Source of the DNA: Panagrolaimus kolymaensis
Taxonomy: Eukaryota; Nematoda; Chromadorea; Rhabditida; Panagrolaimidae
NCBI GenBank assembly: GCA_028622995.1
Contig: JAJQJQ010000005.1
Span: forward strand, 6,448,001 to 6,512,000
Length of the DNA stretch: 64,000 nt
Direction of reading: 5' to 3'
Positions 49,075-60,138 of the stretch are shown piece after piece. The translations under genes and the position numbers were made by a program. Each line of letters opens with the position of its first letter. The stretch's first letter is position 1. The notes below the pieces were generated by a model. The model did not search any database and was not told the DNA's origin. It saw nothing but the letters and a program-made list of their open reading frames with translations.

Positions 49075-50161
49075 ATGAATGATAGGAATATTACATACCG
49101 TCGTGGAGGAATGCGTGATGTTCAACGACTTAATCAACAAAAGGATAATATTTTTGTATATTTTATAAAATATTTGCTTGGTAAATGTGGAATATGGTTG
49201 TTATGGTTATGGAATTGTATGTTATTTATGTATAGAAAGCAACATAGAAAGGTAGGGATTTGTATTTTTTTTCTTCTTGATTTATCTTCGGTTTTAGGTA
49301 GCTAAATATCAATTTGTAACTTATGCTCATCTTCCACTGAGTCCCCTAACATCTGAACGACTCTGTAAGTTTTATTATTTTTTTTCTTCTCCATCTTTAC
49401 CTCAACTTTCAGTGGTCGTCAAACGAAAAATTCTTGTATTAGATCTTGATGAAACTTTGATACACTCACATCATGACGGAGGTTAGTTTTTAAATATTCA
49501 AAAAAATCTAATTACTGAATTTTAGTTCTTAGACCTATGATAAAGCCCGGCACCCCTCCTGATTTTATTCTTAAAGTACTGATTCCTTATTTATTTCCTG
49601 AACTTAATCGTCTTTTATAGGTTATCATCGAAAGGCAGCAAGTCCGCTTTTTTGTACATTTACGACCTCATGTGGATTTCTTTTTAACTGTAGTTAGTCA
49701 AGTAAGTAACAGTTTTGGTTATGAAAGTTTTGCTTATCATTTACTCTTTTCAGTGGTTTGATTTGGTAATTTTCACCGCAAGTATGGAAATTTATGGAAC
49801 ATCCGTCGCTGATAAGCTTGATAAAGGCCGTGGATTATTTTCTCGTCGTTACTTTAGACAACATTGTTGTGTGGATTATACTGGTTATAGCAAAGATTTA
49901 CGTTCACTTCATCAAGATTTATCAAGTATTTTCATCTTAGACAATTCGCCTGCTGCATATCGTAATTTTACTCGTAAGTTTTTCTGCTCTATTTGAAAGC
50001 TTTACTAATGAAGCTTTATTTTAGAAAATGCAATTCCTATTAAATCCTGGTTCTCTGATCCTTCTGATACTGCATTGCTCAATCTTCTGCCTTTCCTTGA
50101 TGCTCTCCGATTTACAACTGATGTTCGTTCAATTCTAAGCAGAAATCAAGCAAGACAATAA
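49075..50161 (+). CDS. cnep-1: CTDNEP1/Dullard nuclear-envelope phosphatase
   Basis: Seven exons (49075-49251, 49298-49364, 49413-49481, 49526-49575, 49621-49701, 49754-49973, 50025-50161) give 266 residues. An N-terminal hydrophobic segment (about residues 32-53) anchors the protein in the ER or nuclear envelope. The HAD phosphatase domain starts with [20 protein letters not shown], where D92 and D94 are the nucleophile and acid of the DxDxT motif. [30 protein letters not shown] and NAIPIKSWF follow. In nematodes CNEP-1 dephosphorylates lipin and limits ER membrane production. Length and exon content match the family. The start is the only in-frame ATG before the membrane segment that gives a basic N-terminus. 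Confidence 0.95.
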
Positions 50162-50419
50162 AGAAGCAGTGCTGGCACTAAAATGTTAAACTTTTATTAT
50201 TATTTGCTTGTTTTTGGTTTAAAGGTTTCATAGGTTATTGTTTTCTTTTGTATGTTTTTGTAGAAGCAAATCGCGGGTGTTTTTTTCTTTATTATTTATG
50301 ATTCTGTTTTTTGATATCTAATGTTTTAAAAATTTTAAAATAATTTATAATAAAAGGGTTTTATTTTCGGCAAAGTATATACAAATAAAATGAAAGCATT
50401 TTTATAATTTTTTAAGAAT

Positions 50420-50623
50420 CTATCGATAATTATCACTATCATTTGCTCGAGCTCTTTTTAATTCTTCTGCAGCTAATTTGCAAATATTTGGATGTATTAA
50501 ACAAAAGTTGCTCATGCTTGGTGACAATCTTCTGATTGGTTTATCTTCAGGAAATAAATTATGTATTGAAGCTGTCGTTATAGCAGATATAAATAATAAA
50601 ACTAGCAATAATTTAAATGACAT
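50420..50623 (-). CDS. Small secreted peptide precursor, unrecognised
   Basis: A single exon encodes 67 residues. A clear signal peptide (MSFKLLLVLLFISAITTAS, about 1-19) is followed by a 48-residue polar part with one dibasic site (PIRRLS), two cysteines (FCLIHPNIC) and a basic C-terminus. A textbook acceptor, TTTTCTTTCAG, lies 3 nt before the ATG, as in nematode genes whose mRNA receives a spliced leader. The two cysteines could form a small loop like those of some neuropeptides. I do not recognise the family. It is convergent with cnep-1, with 258 bp between stops. Confidence 0.6.
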   Translation of the reverse strand: MSFKLLLVLLFISAITTASIHNLFPEDKPIRRLSPSMSNFCLIHPNICKLAAEELKRARANDSDNYR

Positions 50624-53337
50624 TATCTGAAAGAAAACTACAATAAATAAGGCCAAATCAATTTTAAAAAGAACGCACGGTTACCGTAATCTCATATAAG
50701 TTCTTAAAAAATGACACGAAACATTTTACAATGAAGCAACCACGAACGATTTTAACAAGTTAAACATTTTTTAAAAGAAGCTTTTGGGACAATAGATAAT
50801 AGCACTTTTATATTTATTTATTTATTTTTGCGTCAAAGTATTCGTTTAATCAAAGCTTTCAATCAACATGACGTAACAAAACAAAAAACAAGCTTTAGCA
50901 TTTTTGGATTCATCCGGCTTCATCCTTGATACGGAAATGAAAGCTTTTTGTTTTTTGTTAAAAAATAAATGACATTGGAAACAAACATAAATTCTATTTT
51001 TTTTCTGCCAAAACGTCAAATAATCCTTCTAATTTTTAGAACATCCAAACCTTGGGATTGCAAAAGAAAGAGGAACTAATAAAACCCAAAAAAAATATTA
51101 TGCGAGGGTGTTAGACTTTAAAAAAAGGTTGGATTTGAGCCAAAGCAAAAAAAAAGAAGGTCCATTAAAAAACATATTTCCCTCTTTTTTAATGGTTATT
51201 TTTAGCCTATCTTTAGTTTTATTTTAGCTAGATATTCAGCTAAAACAAGGAAGGCCATAATCATAAATATATTTGAAGTTTAAAGGTTTGACTAAAACAA
51301 TGCCACACCAAACCATTTTATACCTTCCAAAAATTGACCTTTTTTAATTATAATTAAAGTGATAGACGTTTTTTAAATACAATAATTTTGTACCAAAAAA
51401 GTACTTTAAAATTGAAGCACAAAGGCTTTTGAATTGAAAAGAATTTCAGCAACTACAAAATTTTCATAGCAAAAAAAAACTGGCCTAAAAACTTTTTTAC
51501 TTTTGCCAAATTCTAAATATTTGATATCATTTTCTTCTTTTTTTTATTTTCAATAATTTGTACTAAATATGTCCTTGGAAAAAAGTTATGTCCAAGGTTA
51601 TTTATTAATTGTTATCAAAAGAAAAAAGTATTTGGCGCCAATGGCTATTTTGTCATAGTTGACGTAATTGCATAGGTTAAATTATTTTTTTATGGTTCCG
51701 GTTTTTTCTTACATAAGTAAGACAATTTGTAAAGGGTTTAGTTTTTATGATGGAAGGTAGTAATAGGTACGGAGAGGTCAAAGTGTTGCAAAAAAAAAGG
51801 TTGGAAGATACATAGTTTTTTTGTTTAAAAAAAACCGGAATGGCCGAAGAAAAAGAAACAAAGAACGAATGAACGGTTTTTTTTAGTATTCTTTGAAAAT
51901 GGTTTAATTAAGTGGTGGCCAAAAAATAAATTCTTTTAGAGCTGAAAGAAAACTAAGCGATACAGTTTCATGGTTATAAGATGTTCCATTCTAGAGGATC
52001 CTGTAATTTCTTTAATTTCTAGAAAATAAATAAAAAATTAACATGAATCAAAAAAAGCATTTTTTTAAATCATAAAATAACTTTTGTTTCAAGAATTTCT
52101 TTTCTATTTTTGATCTTCTTTTTATACTCCAAAAAAAGTAAAAAGAAAGATTGATGACGATTATTCTTTTTTTTGTAACACTTAAAACTTCCAAAAACAT
52201 ATTTTTATGGTTTGAGAAAAAGAGATGGATACAGTTGGCAAAGAGCCTTCTGTTGATCATTTATTGAAACATCAAACAAAAAAATAAATACATAAATAAT
52301 ATGTACATAGGCGGAAGAATGAGAGAAAAACGTGGCGCGATTTCATAAAAAACAATCGTCGATCATCTTTTCCTTCTTTTTTATTTGCGTGTGTGGTACT
52401 ACTCCTACCTACTTACTACACAGTTTCTTTTCTTGAATGTGGAACAAAACAATAAAGGCAATGATAATTTAATTTTTTTAAAGTCTATCACGGCTTTTTT
52501 AGAGTCTTTGAATAAACATAGATAAATCATAAATAGAAAGTTAGTTAGTAAACTTTTGAAAACCATTCATTGTTTGCGTTTATTATTTTTTTGTCTTCAC
52601 TTTTACGACACAGATGGTTTTGACCCAGACAAAGGCCTCCGGCGATTGTAATCATTTCCTCGTGACCCCTTTATTTATTTTTTACTTTGTCCTAATTATT
52701 GATGTCTACCAAGAAACTTGGACTCTTGATTCATGAAACATTTTTCTTAAAGTTTTTTTTGAATGAATAACTTTCTTGTTGGTGGTTACTGACCTTCAAG
52801 CAAAACTATAAGAAAGACAATTTCATCGGCTGAATGTAAACCAAAAATTCAAGGATCACGTTTTTTGTGTAACAAAAAAAATTTCGATCCAATAACGCCT
52901 TTTCCGCTCAAAACGTTTTTTTAAAAATAATAATCAAAAACAATGCATACAAGTTTTTTTAAACCAAACAAAAACGTGCAATCTTGTAAATCATTAAAGT
53001 TTTTTTTCATTGAATTTTTTTCTTATTTGTTTTTGTGGACGTTTTTGGTCTTTCACCTTTGATGGAATTTTTTGTGTTTGTGTTTGGAGTGCTTATTTTT
53101 TGAGTTTTTTTCCAAGAACTTTTTTTAATTGCAGAATAAAAAAATTGAAACAAAAAATCTTTCGTATTTTGTAGTGTTTATTTATAGTTTTTATTTAAAG
53201 ATTTATTGTACCATAAACGGAAAAAGTTATTTAAAAAAACACAATTGTAAAAATTTCGATGAAATAAGAACTACCATAACCCGTCTGCGTGGTATGTATG
53301 TGATTAGTAACTCTAACTTCTGCTAAAAAAATTAACC
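50624..53337. other. Intergenic A/T-rich region
   Basis: 2.7 kb with no supportable exon apart from the acceptor noted at its left edge. It is mostly short A/T runs, like the left desert. Confidence 0.5.
50627..50637 (-). promoter_or_regulatory. Probable trans-splice acceptor before the small secreted gene
   Basis: TTTTCTTTCAG ends 3 nt upstream of the start codon, the usual position of an SL1 acceptor in nematodes. No upstream exon is evident. Confidence 0.45.
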
Positions 53338-54540
53338 TCAGCTTGAGAGATGGTTAGTATTATCTGAGATAGAATAAATTCCATTGGAAGTTGAAATAAA
53401 TGAAATTCTCGAATGCCATCTGTCGGGTAATTTTGATTGTAATCCGCTGAAAGCATTTTTGAAGATGGCAAACAAATGTCTTCGATATGGTTTAATCGTA
53501 TAAATAATTGTTGCAAATTCAGCCAAGGAATGAGTGGAGGCAATAATACCCGCAATTTGAACTACAGAATCCGAATATGAAATTTCTAATTTAGCAAAAA
53601 TTATTGCAACAATTAATGGGAATGCAAGCATAGAAAATGCAAGAAACTAAAAATATAAATTAAAATTATTATTCGTTGCAAATATATTGTAAAAGCACAG
53701 GTTAATAATAGCAGACGAGCAAAAGACACATGCACCTTTTTGTAACAACAAAAAATGGTAAAAACATACTACTTGAATAATTAATGTTTGAAATAACATC
53801 ATGGACATTTTATATCTTAATAAAGACATACGATCTTTAGAATATCTCGTCATAAATCCAATTATAGCTAATACAATTGGTGATAAAATTACAATAAATA
53901 ACATAGTTAAGGCTAATAAAATGTAAATAAATTTTACCCAGAAATCTCCATTCTCGGGATTATTATAAATAACTAATTGGTTTTGAAAATTAGAAATAAA
54001 ATTTAAATGTGGTGCTTTCAGAATCATGTATGGTAGCATTTTTGATGTATTCACACGTGCCAAAGTTATTGGTGTTACAAAAGCGATGCAAGGAATGACC
54101 AACATTAAAATAAGGAAGAGAAGACGACGATGGCCTTTATCCATATTGTATATTAATGTCATGGGTAAAACCCGCCAAAGTCGAAATAATGCAATACAAA
54201 ATAAAGATTGGGCGTAAGCGGCCCCAGCAAAAAATAACAATTCCACGGCGAGATGACATCCATGCTCGGTGCAAAGAATATTCAAAGGTCCAGTAATTCG
54301 TGCCATCATAAATGGAAAATAAACTACAGGTCGCATAAGCCCAAAAATAACTGAAAAGAAAAAACTCCAAAACATTTCCAAACATAAATAAATTTTATAT
54401 GCAGCCATTTCTTTTGTGGATTTGGTTAAAATTACGTAAGTTAATAATGGAAATATTATGGAAGTTATTGTTAAAATTATAATTAAATATAAATGTGCAA
54501 AATATGACAACATTGAAATCTCATAAATGTAAAACGCCAT
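53338..54540 (-). CDS. Serpentine chemoreceptor-like 7TM protein (srh/str-type)
   Basis: Two exons (53773-54540, 53338-53646) give 358 residues with seven hydrophobic segments. The second segment is preceded by MAAYKIYLCLEMFWSFFF and the sequence RPVVYFPFM, and the seventh is followed by IYTIKPYRRHLF. These are the positions and flavour of nematode srh/str-class receptors. Such receptors act in chemosensory neurons through G proteins. I place it nearest srh because of the YK.YL start of TM2 and the P-Y-R-R ending, but subfamily is uncertain. Only one intron separates TM6-7, fewer than is usual in C. elegans. The ATG at 54538-54540 was chosen over an upstream TTG-initiated extension. Confidence 0.75.
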
Positions 54541-55244
54541 CTTTTTTCTGCTTCTGGCTGCTACAAATAAAAGTAAGAATGACAAAAACAAAACTTTATT
54601 TTGCTTCAATTCTTTTAGGTCGTCGAGCTTTTTTTCTATGTTTTTGCAAAAAAGTGAACTCTATTCTTGAAAGGTAAAAAAAGAAGAAGTAAAACAGGTG
54701 CTTTTCTACCAATAAAAATTAAAGAAAAACAACTTATTTACCGACCATAATAAGTTTATTATTTTTTTGAATTTTGATAGTAATAATAAAATTGTTAATT
54801 CTCTTTTCGACGTAAAAGATATATTATTTGATTTACGGTCAAATTCTCCATGAAATCAATGATACATATAAATAAACGCAATAAAAAAAATTGTATTTAT
54901 TAAAAAAGTTTTTTGGTACTGTAAAAATCTTTAAGTTATTTTTAATTTTAATCTCCAATGTCTTTGTGTTAAACGAATGTGGCAAATCCCCAGAGCCTCA
55001 ACAAAAGTAATAATTAATTATGGATTATTAATTAAAGAAAGCATATTTTAATCAAAAGGTTGTTGCAAAAAATTACAGTAATTAAAAAAAATCTCATTCA
55101 AAAACACGCGGGATTTTGTTAAAACCTAAACGCCAGAAAATATTTTCGTTTGAGCGGCAATAATTTTCTTGATGGTTTTCCGATACTTCAAGAATTATCA
55201 ATAAGTTTTACTGACTGTCTTTAAACTTTTATGTTTTTAAAACT
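54541..55244. other. Divergent intergenic region, GPCR and chmp-7
   Basis: 700 bp between two divergent genes. No exon or RNA was seen. One TACAGTA motif occurs near 55075. Confidence 0.5.
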
Positions 55245-56842
55245 ATGATGGACACCACAACAACATCATCTTCTTATCTTCATCCCGAATGGGATAAAAC
55301 GACATCTCGATCGATGTTTTCTAATATGAAGGTAATATTCGTTTTTTTATATATTTCTAATTTTACACTTTTTGTTTTTAGCCAAAAGACGTCGAACCTG
55401 TACAATTTAAAAGAAAAATCGATTTTTGGGGCCATTGCATTGCAAAATATTGTGAAGTTTCTAAAAGTGGCATCGTAGATTTCGCCCAATTGAGACACAA
55501 GTTTCGCAAAGGTGATTTATTTCCAACACCACTCGAAGCTGTTATGATTGAACTTTACAAGTTAGTTTTTTTTGCTGTTGTCTATGTTGCTATAATGTTG
55601 AATTTTTTTTTAGAAAAGGTGAATTACAAACAGAAGAAGATATTGCTCGAAAGAATCAAGGTTGGGTTTCATGGAGTCTTGCATTTGTCAATCCTTTTGG
55701 TGGGAAAGAACCTGATGTCAAAACTCAACGTCTCATTCATCTTCCTTCGATAATGGTAAATTTTCTTGTAATAACTATTAATTTGCTAACTTTTTTATTA
55801 CAGAAATTAGCTGCTCAACTTCGATCCTTTGAAGCTCGTCTTGCTCAAGAAGAAGATGAAGAAGATGAATTTATCATAGCTTATTCTGATTTCCTGCAGA
55901 GAGCTCAACATATTATTCAAGATGAAACAAGTTTTAGATTGGCTGTTGATCACTTAATCAAATGTGGAGATGTTACAGAAGGGGCTTCAAGAAGTGGTGA
56001 ACGCATCCTCAAGTTCAAAGTTGGTGATTCAATAGCAATAACAATCATTATTATTTCATTTTTTAGGATCAAAAATCCAATTCTCCTATTAGATTTACTG
56101 ATGCTGATGCTTCTGTACATGACATTCGTGTTGCCATGAATAAACTTGATAGTGAAATCAAAAGACTTGAAGATAGAGAAAATCAGTGAGTTTTTTATTG
56201 CGTGAAACAATGTTATGTTATTACTTTTATTTTTTAGGCTCAAAGAAGATGCTAAACAAGCTATTCGTCAAAGAAATAAGAAACAAGCATTAAATATCAT
56301 CGCAAAACGAAAACGCGTTGAAAAAGATATCTTGAACAAGGATAAACAATATCAACAATTAATGGCTATGCTTGGTAGAATTGCTGAAAGTCGTCAAACA
56401 AAAGAAGTTTTGGATGCTTATAAAATTGGAAACCAAGCGTTTAAATCAGCTCTCGACCGACAAGGACTTTCTGTTGAAAGCGTAAGTTTCCATTAAAACG
56501 TGATTAGATATGATTGTTTGTTTTTAGATTGATAAAACCATTGATGAAATGCATGATACTATGGATGGTTTCAAAGAAATTAATGATGCAATCACTGGTG
56601 GTATTATTCCAGCTGATCAACGTATGGATGAAGATGAACTTGAAGCTGAATTAAATGATTTGATTGAAGCTGATAAATCCGCTGAACGTAACAATGCTGT
56701 TAAAGTTAACAAGAATATCATCAATTTTTCAACTTTGCCTGAAGTTCCTACAACTGGATTGCCTATATCCTCGAATGCTCCTGCAATCGACATATCAGCA
56801 TCTTTGGAAGAAAGAATGAAACGTCTTCGAGAACGCGCTTAA
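55245..56842 (+). CDS. chmp-7: CHMP7, ESCRT-III/ESCRT-II hybrid protein
   Basis: Seven exons (55245-55331, 55382-55560, 55614-55755, 55804-56019, 56067-56185, 56238-56481, 56528-56842) give 433 residues. The N-terminal half holds tandem winged-helix-like sequence (KIDFWGHCIAKYCE, PTPLEAVMIELY) as in CHMP7. The C-terminal half is a Snf7 core with coiled-coil stretches (KEDAKQAIRQRNKKQALNI, DKTIDEMHDTMDGFKEINDAI) and an acidic helix (MDEDELEAELNDL). The end, SLEERMKRLRERA, fits a type-1 MIT-interacting motif that recruits VPS4. CHMP7 starts ESCRT-III assembly at the nuclear envelope with LEM2. The poly(A) region and a young hAT MITE follow 150 bp downstream. The alternative start one codon later changes nothing. 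Confidence 0.93.
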
Positions 56843-57794
56843 CTTTAACATGTTTATAACTTTTATGTGTTTTTTCTTTTTGTTTTATTGCGTTTACATG
56901 TTATATAAAAAGGAATGAAAATAAAGATACAATTATGTGTATGTGATTCCAAACCTTAATAGTTCTTTGTAGATTGTATTCTTGCTCATGATCAGGGCTG
57001 TCAAATCGCTTCGCTCAAAGACGTCGCTGATCGCTGAGCGACGCCTTTTTCATTTCGCGTCGCTTCGCTTCGCGCTAAAAATAAAAAAAAGAAAATCGCT
57101 TCAGCGACTTCAGCGATCTCGTCGCTGTTTGAAACAGCGACGACTTTTTTGCGTGTCTTTTTGGCTAAGCGATCGCTTCAGCGAAGCGATGAACAGCGAT
57201 CGCTGAAGAAACAGCGATGAAAATTCAGCGACTTCAGCGAATCGCTCACCATCGCTGAAGCAATTTCGAGCGACGCTAGCGAAAAACAGCGATTTGACAG
57301 CCCTGCTCATGATTGCAAACAAAGTTGTGATGACAAGGTTGAAACGATGACTCTCTTTCAACTAGTGCGAAAGTTTTATACCTATCAAATATTTCGGTCA
57401 ATTAATTAGTTACCTCACCTTTAACAGAAGGGCTTCGAAGCAAGGACGTAAAAAAAAGTTTTATTCATTTACGATAGGTAAAAAAATCGATTTTGAAATT
57501 AGTTAGATCATTGCGAACATTTTATGTTTTCTATTTATTTTTATTTTTCTTTATAAACTTGTCTTAATTTAACCCACCCAAAACAACTACGTGTTTAGCT
57601 TTCATCTGTGATTGCGTAATTTTTATCAAATCAAATTTATTGACAAATGATAAACGATTTTCGCGCTTTTCTCTTTTTAATCTGATCGCATTTTTTTGTT
57701 TGTTGATGATCATTGCCACACGTAATTTTTTAATTGAAAGTGTTGTGGAATTTGGATTTTTTTGTTAAAATATCTTCAACAAAGTTTTAGAAAT
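56843..57794. other. Intergenic between chmp-7 and the secreted protein gene
   Basis: Apart from the hAT MITE, the spacer holds the chmp-7 poly(A) region (AATAAAG near 56920) and about 480 bp of promoter-type A/T-rich DNA before the next start codon. Confidence 0.5.
56993..57305. mobile_element. Non-autonomous hAT element (MITE), intact
   Basis: A 313-bp insertion with perfect 18-bp terminal inverted repeats, CAGGGCTGTCAAATCGCT at the left and its reverse complement at the right. It is flanked by a perfect 8-bp target duplication, CTCATGAT (56985-56992 and 57306-57313). The CAGGG start and 8-bp duplication are diagnostic of the hAT superfamily. The interior has no ORF of its own. It is a swarm of GCGA and TCGC cores, roughly fourteen of each by eye, often as TTCAGCGA or TCGCTGAA, and is far more GC-rich than its surroundings. 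Open frames crossing it are translations of this repeat. The lack of any mismatch in repeats or duplication argues for a recent insertion. Confidence 0.93.
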
Positions 57795-59327
57795 ATGGGT
57801 ATTATTCGTAGGATAATAATACAATATTGTATTTTATCATTATTTTTATTCCATATTAGTAAGTTGTCTTTAGGCATTCATACGGTTGATCGAATATTTT
57901 ATTTTTAGCAATATGTATGAGTTCAAAAGATCGGTTGGTAGCTACTGCATGTGAGAGAAATCCATCTTTAGCATTTTGTGGACAAAATAGAGAGAAGACA
58001 GTGCAAAGAGGTAAGTAGCTAGGATATTTTTTATGCATGTACATAACCATTTTATTTGCTTAATATTGTGTATTTTTTGCTGCCTATTAAAACGGTTGAC
58101 AAATGATTTTAGAAATAGCTGATGAACCTTTTCCACTTCACCCAACTCCATCCAGAAAATCATCTCCTTTGCGAGAACCAAAACCTCCACCAAGTGGTCG
58201 GCGAACACGTTTACGCGATGATACTTCTGATTCCGATTCACCGGTTTGTTTTTATAAAATCTTTAAAAAGTTGCTCTCTCTGCATATTCTTTCTTTTTGG
58301 TTATTTTTTTAATCAAAACTAAACTCTTTCTTAATTACATAATCAAACACAAACTTTATTTGAAACGTTTAAAAACTCGTTTTCATTCTTTCAAAGTATC
58401 AACTTTTTTGTGTTCCACGAATCAAAAAGAAATTATCAGCAAAAACCTATGTCCTTGTGACATTTTTTTACACTCTTTTGATAATACAAAACAGAAACTA
58501 AAAAGGCAAAATTCAAAATAAATTCCATTTATAGTTGAGTCACATCCATGATCCTCGACAACTACGCGAACTTTGCACAAGATTTTATCCTTTAGCTGTT
58601 CAACATTGTGGTCGACAGCAGCTCACAAAAGATTATGTTGGAAAATGCATGGGTTATTTTCGCGATTGTAAACCTTACATTCCTCAAGGTGATCCTCTTG
58701 CTGCTATTGGTGATGCATTCACATCGGGTGTTGGTTTAAATTTATCATGGGATGTCAAAGGTATTCCTTTTTACCCCATTAACGAGGAAGGTGGCATTGG
58801 TTCCGGTTGGTATGGAAGTGTTCCATTTGGAAGTTGGGGTGGTGGATATTCGCAGAATATCGTAAGCTTTTTTGGAAAGGCTTTTAAAAGTTGAAACAAT
58901 TTTTTTTTTATAGGGCGTTCGAGATTATTGGTCCCAAACCTTTGAAGTTGGTGCTAATTGGGTTGATGGAAAATATGGTTATCGAACGGGGTGGAGTATG
59001 CCATTAGTTCAATCACTTGGAGTTGAAGGTGGTGGAGGCACTGATGTTAATGTTCCTCTTCGAGCTGATAAACTTGGCACCGTTGATGTTGATAATCATT
59101 ATGGTGTTGGTGGATATTATAAACACAATCAACATACAGGAGTTGATTGGAGACGAGGAGAAGTTAAATCCATGTTCGGCGTTGGAGTGCCATTTGCTGG
59201 TGTCGGCGTTAACACTGGTGTAGGAGTTGCTTTTGTAAGTTTTATCCTACAAAATTATGGTAGGCAAGAATTAATTATGTAATTTTAGCCATCACTCGAT
59301 ACTTGGATGCCCGCCGTTGGACCTTGA
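57795..59327 (+). CDS. Secreted aromatic/glycine-rich protein, unrecognised
   Basis: Six exons (57795-57858, 57909-58010, 58113-58243, 58535-58861, 58914-59234, 59289-59327) give 327 residues in a consistent frame. A signal peptide of about 22 residues is followed by a short Cys-containing stretch (CERNPSLAFCGQN), a Pro/Arg/Ser-rich linker (about 56-99) and a compact domain of about 225 residues. In that domain HIHDPRQLRELC...CGRQQLTKDYVGKCMGYFRDC gives way to Gly- and Trp/Tyr-rich sequence (GSGWYGSVPFGSWGGGY, YYKHNQHTGVDWRRGEV, MFGVGVPFAGVGVNTG). It ends in DTWMPAVGP. I do not recognise a named family. The pattern suggests a structured extracellular or cuticle/eggshell protein. The ATG opens straight into the signal peptide. 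Confidence 0.8.
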
Positions 59328-60138
59328 ACTCGTTATTCAAATTTATACCGGTCTTTATTTTTAGTTTTTTTTGTAAATAAATCTTTTTTACCGTACCACG
59401 AACTTGATTTATTGCACCAAAATTAAAAATGTCTATGGAAAAATTACAGCTGTTCTTTTTTATTATTATTATTGTTATTATTTGAAAAGGAATAGTCCTA
59501 TCGATTATTTTTTACACTAACTAAAAACCAAAACCAACATTTCGATTAATAATTAAAAACTTATTTATTAAAAAGTTGTGTTATTATAAAACCGAAAAGC
59601 AAACTATTTTAGCTGACCAAATCCAAAGGTTTCAAAGATTATCACAAATATTCCTTTCACGTTCTCATGTTTTTATAACAGCTGCTGAAAACTAATAACA
59701 AAAATAAATAATAATAATTAGAGTTTTAAATTATAAATGCAACAACCGAAAAACGTTTGGATATTTTTTAATGAAAGCATATTACAGAGATGGGGAATTT
59801 ACTGTAACATAAATTAAAATTTGCTATAAAAATTTTCTGCTCTCTGAAATTATCAATCTCGTCAGCATTGTTTCAAATTTAAAGTTTTGTTTAGCCTTTT
59901 TTGGATTTTAAAACTTCAAAAAAGCTTTGAACAAAACACATTTTAACAAAAGTTGCCAGCTCTAAGTCCGAGACACAGGATTTGAGGATGAATGCTTCAA
60001 AGTTCAATAAAAGCAAGCAAAGAAAATGGATGAATGAAGCGAAGTGGAAACTATCAAATATTCGCAGCATCAAAAAAGGCTTTTAAAATAAAATTTAAAA
60101 AACGACTGAATTTTTTATACATTATTTAAGAAATTTCA
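59328..60138. other. Intergenic before ccpp-6
   Basis: About 800 bp of A/T-rich spacer with an AATAAA signal near 59376 and a (TTA)n-like stretch at 59460-59480. No gene seen. Confidence 0.5.

Noticed and set aside
53313..53555. Alternative frame over the GPCR last exon
   Set aside because: A shadow of the srh-like exon in another frame. The chosen frame joins exon 1 in phase and completes TM7.
56982..57361. Overlapping open frames on both strands (Arg/Ser-rich)
   Set aside because: They lie over the hAT MITE and are translations of its GCGA/TCGC repeats.
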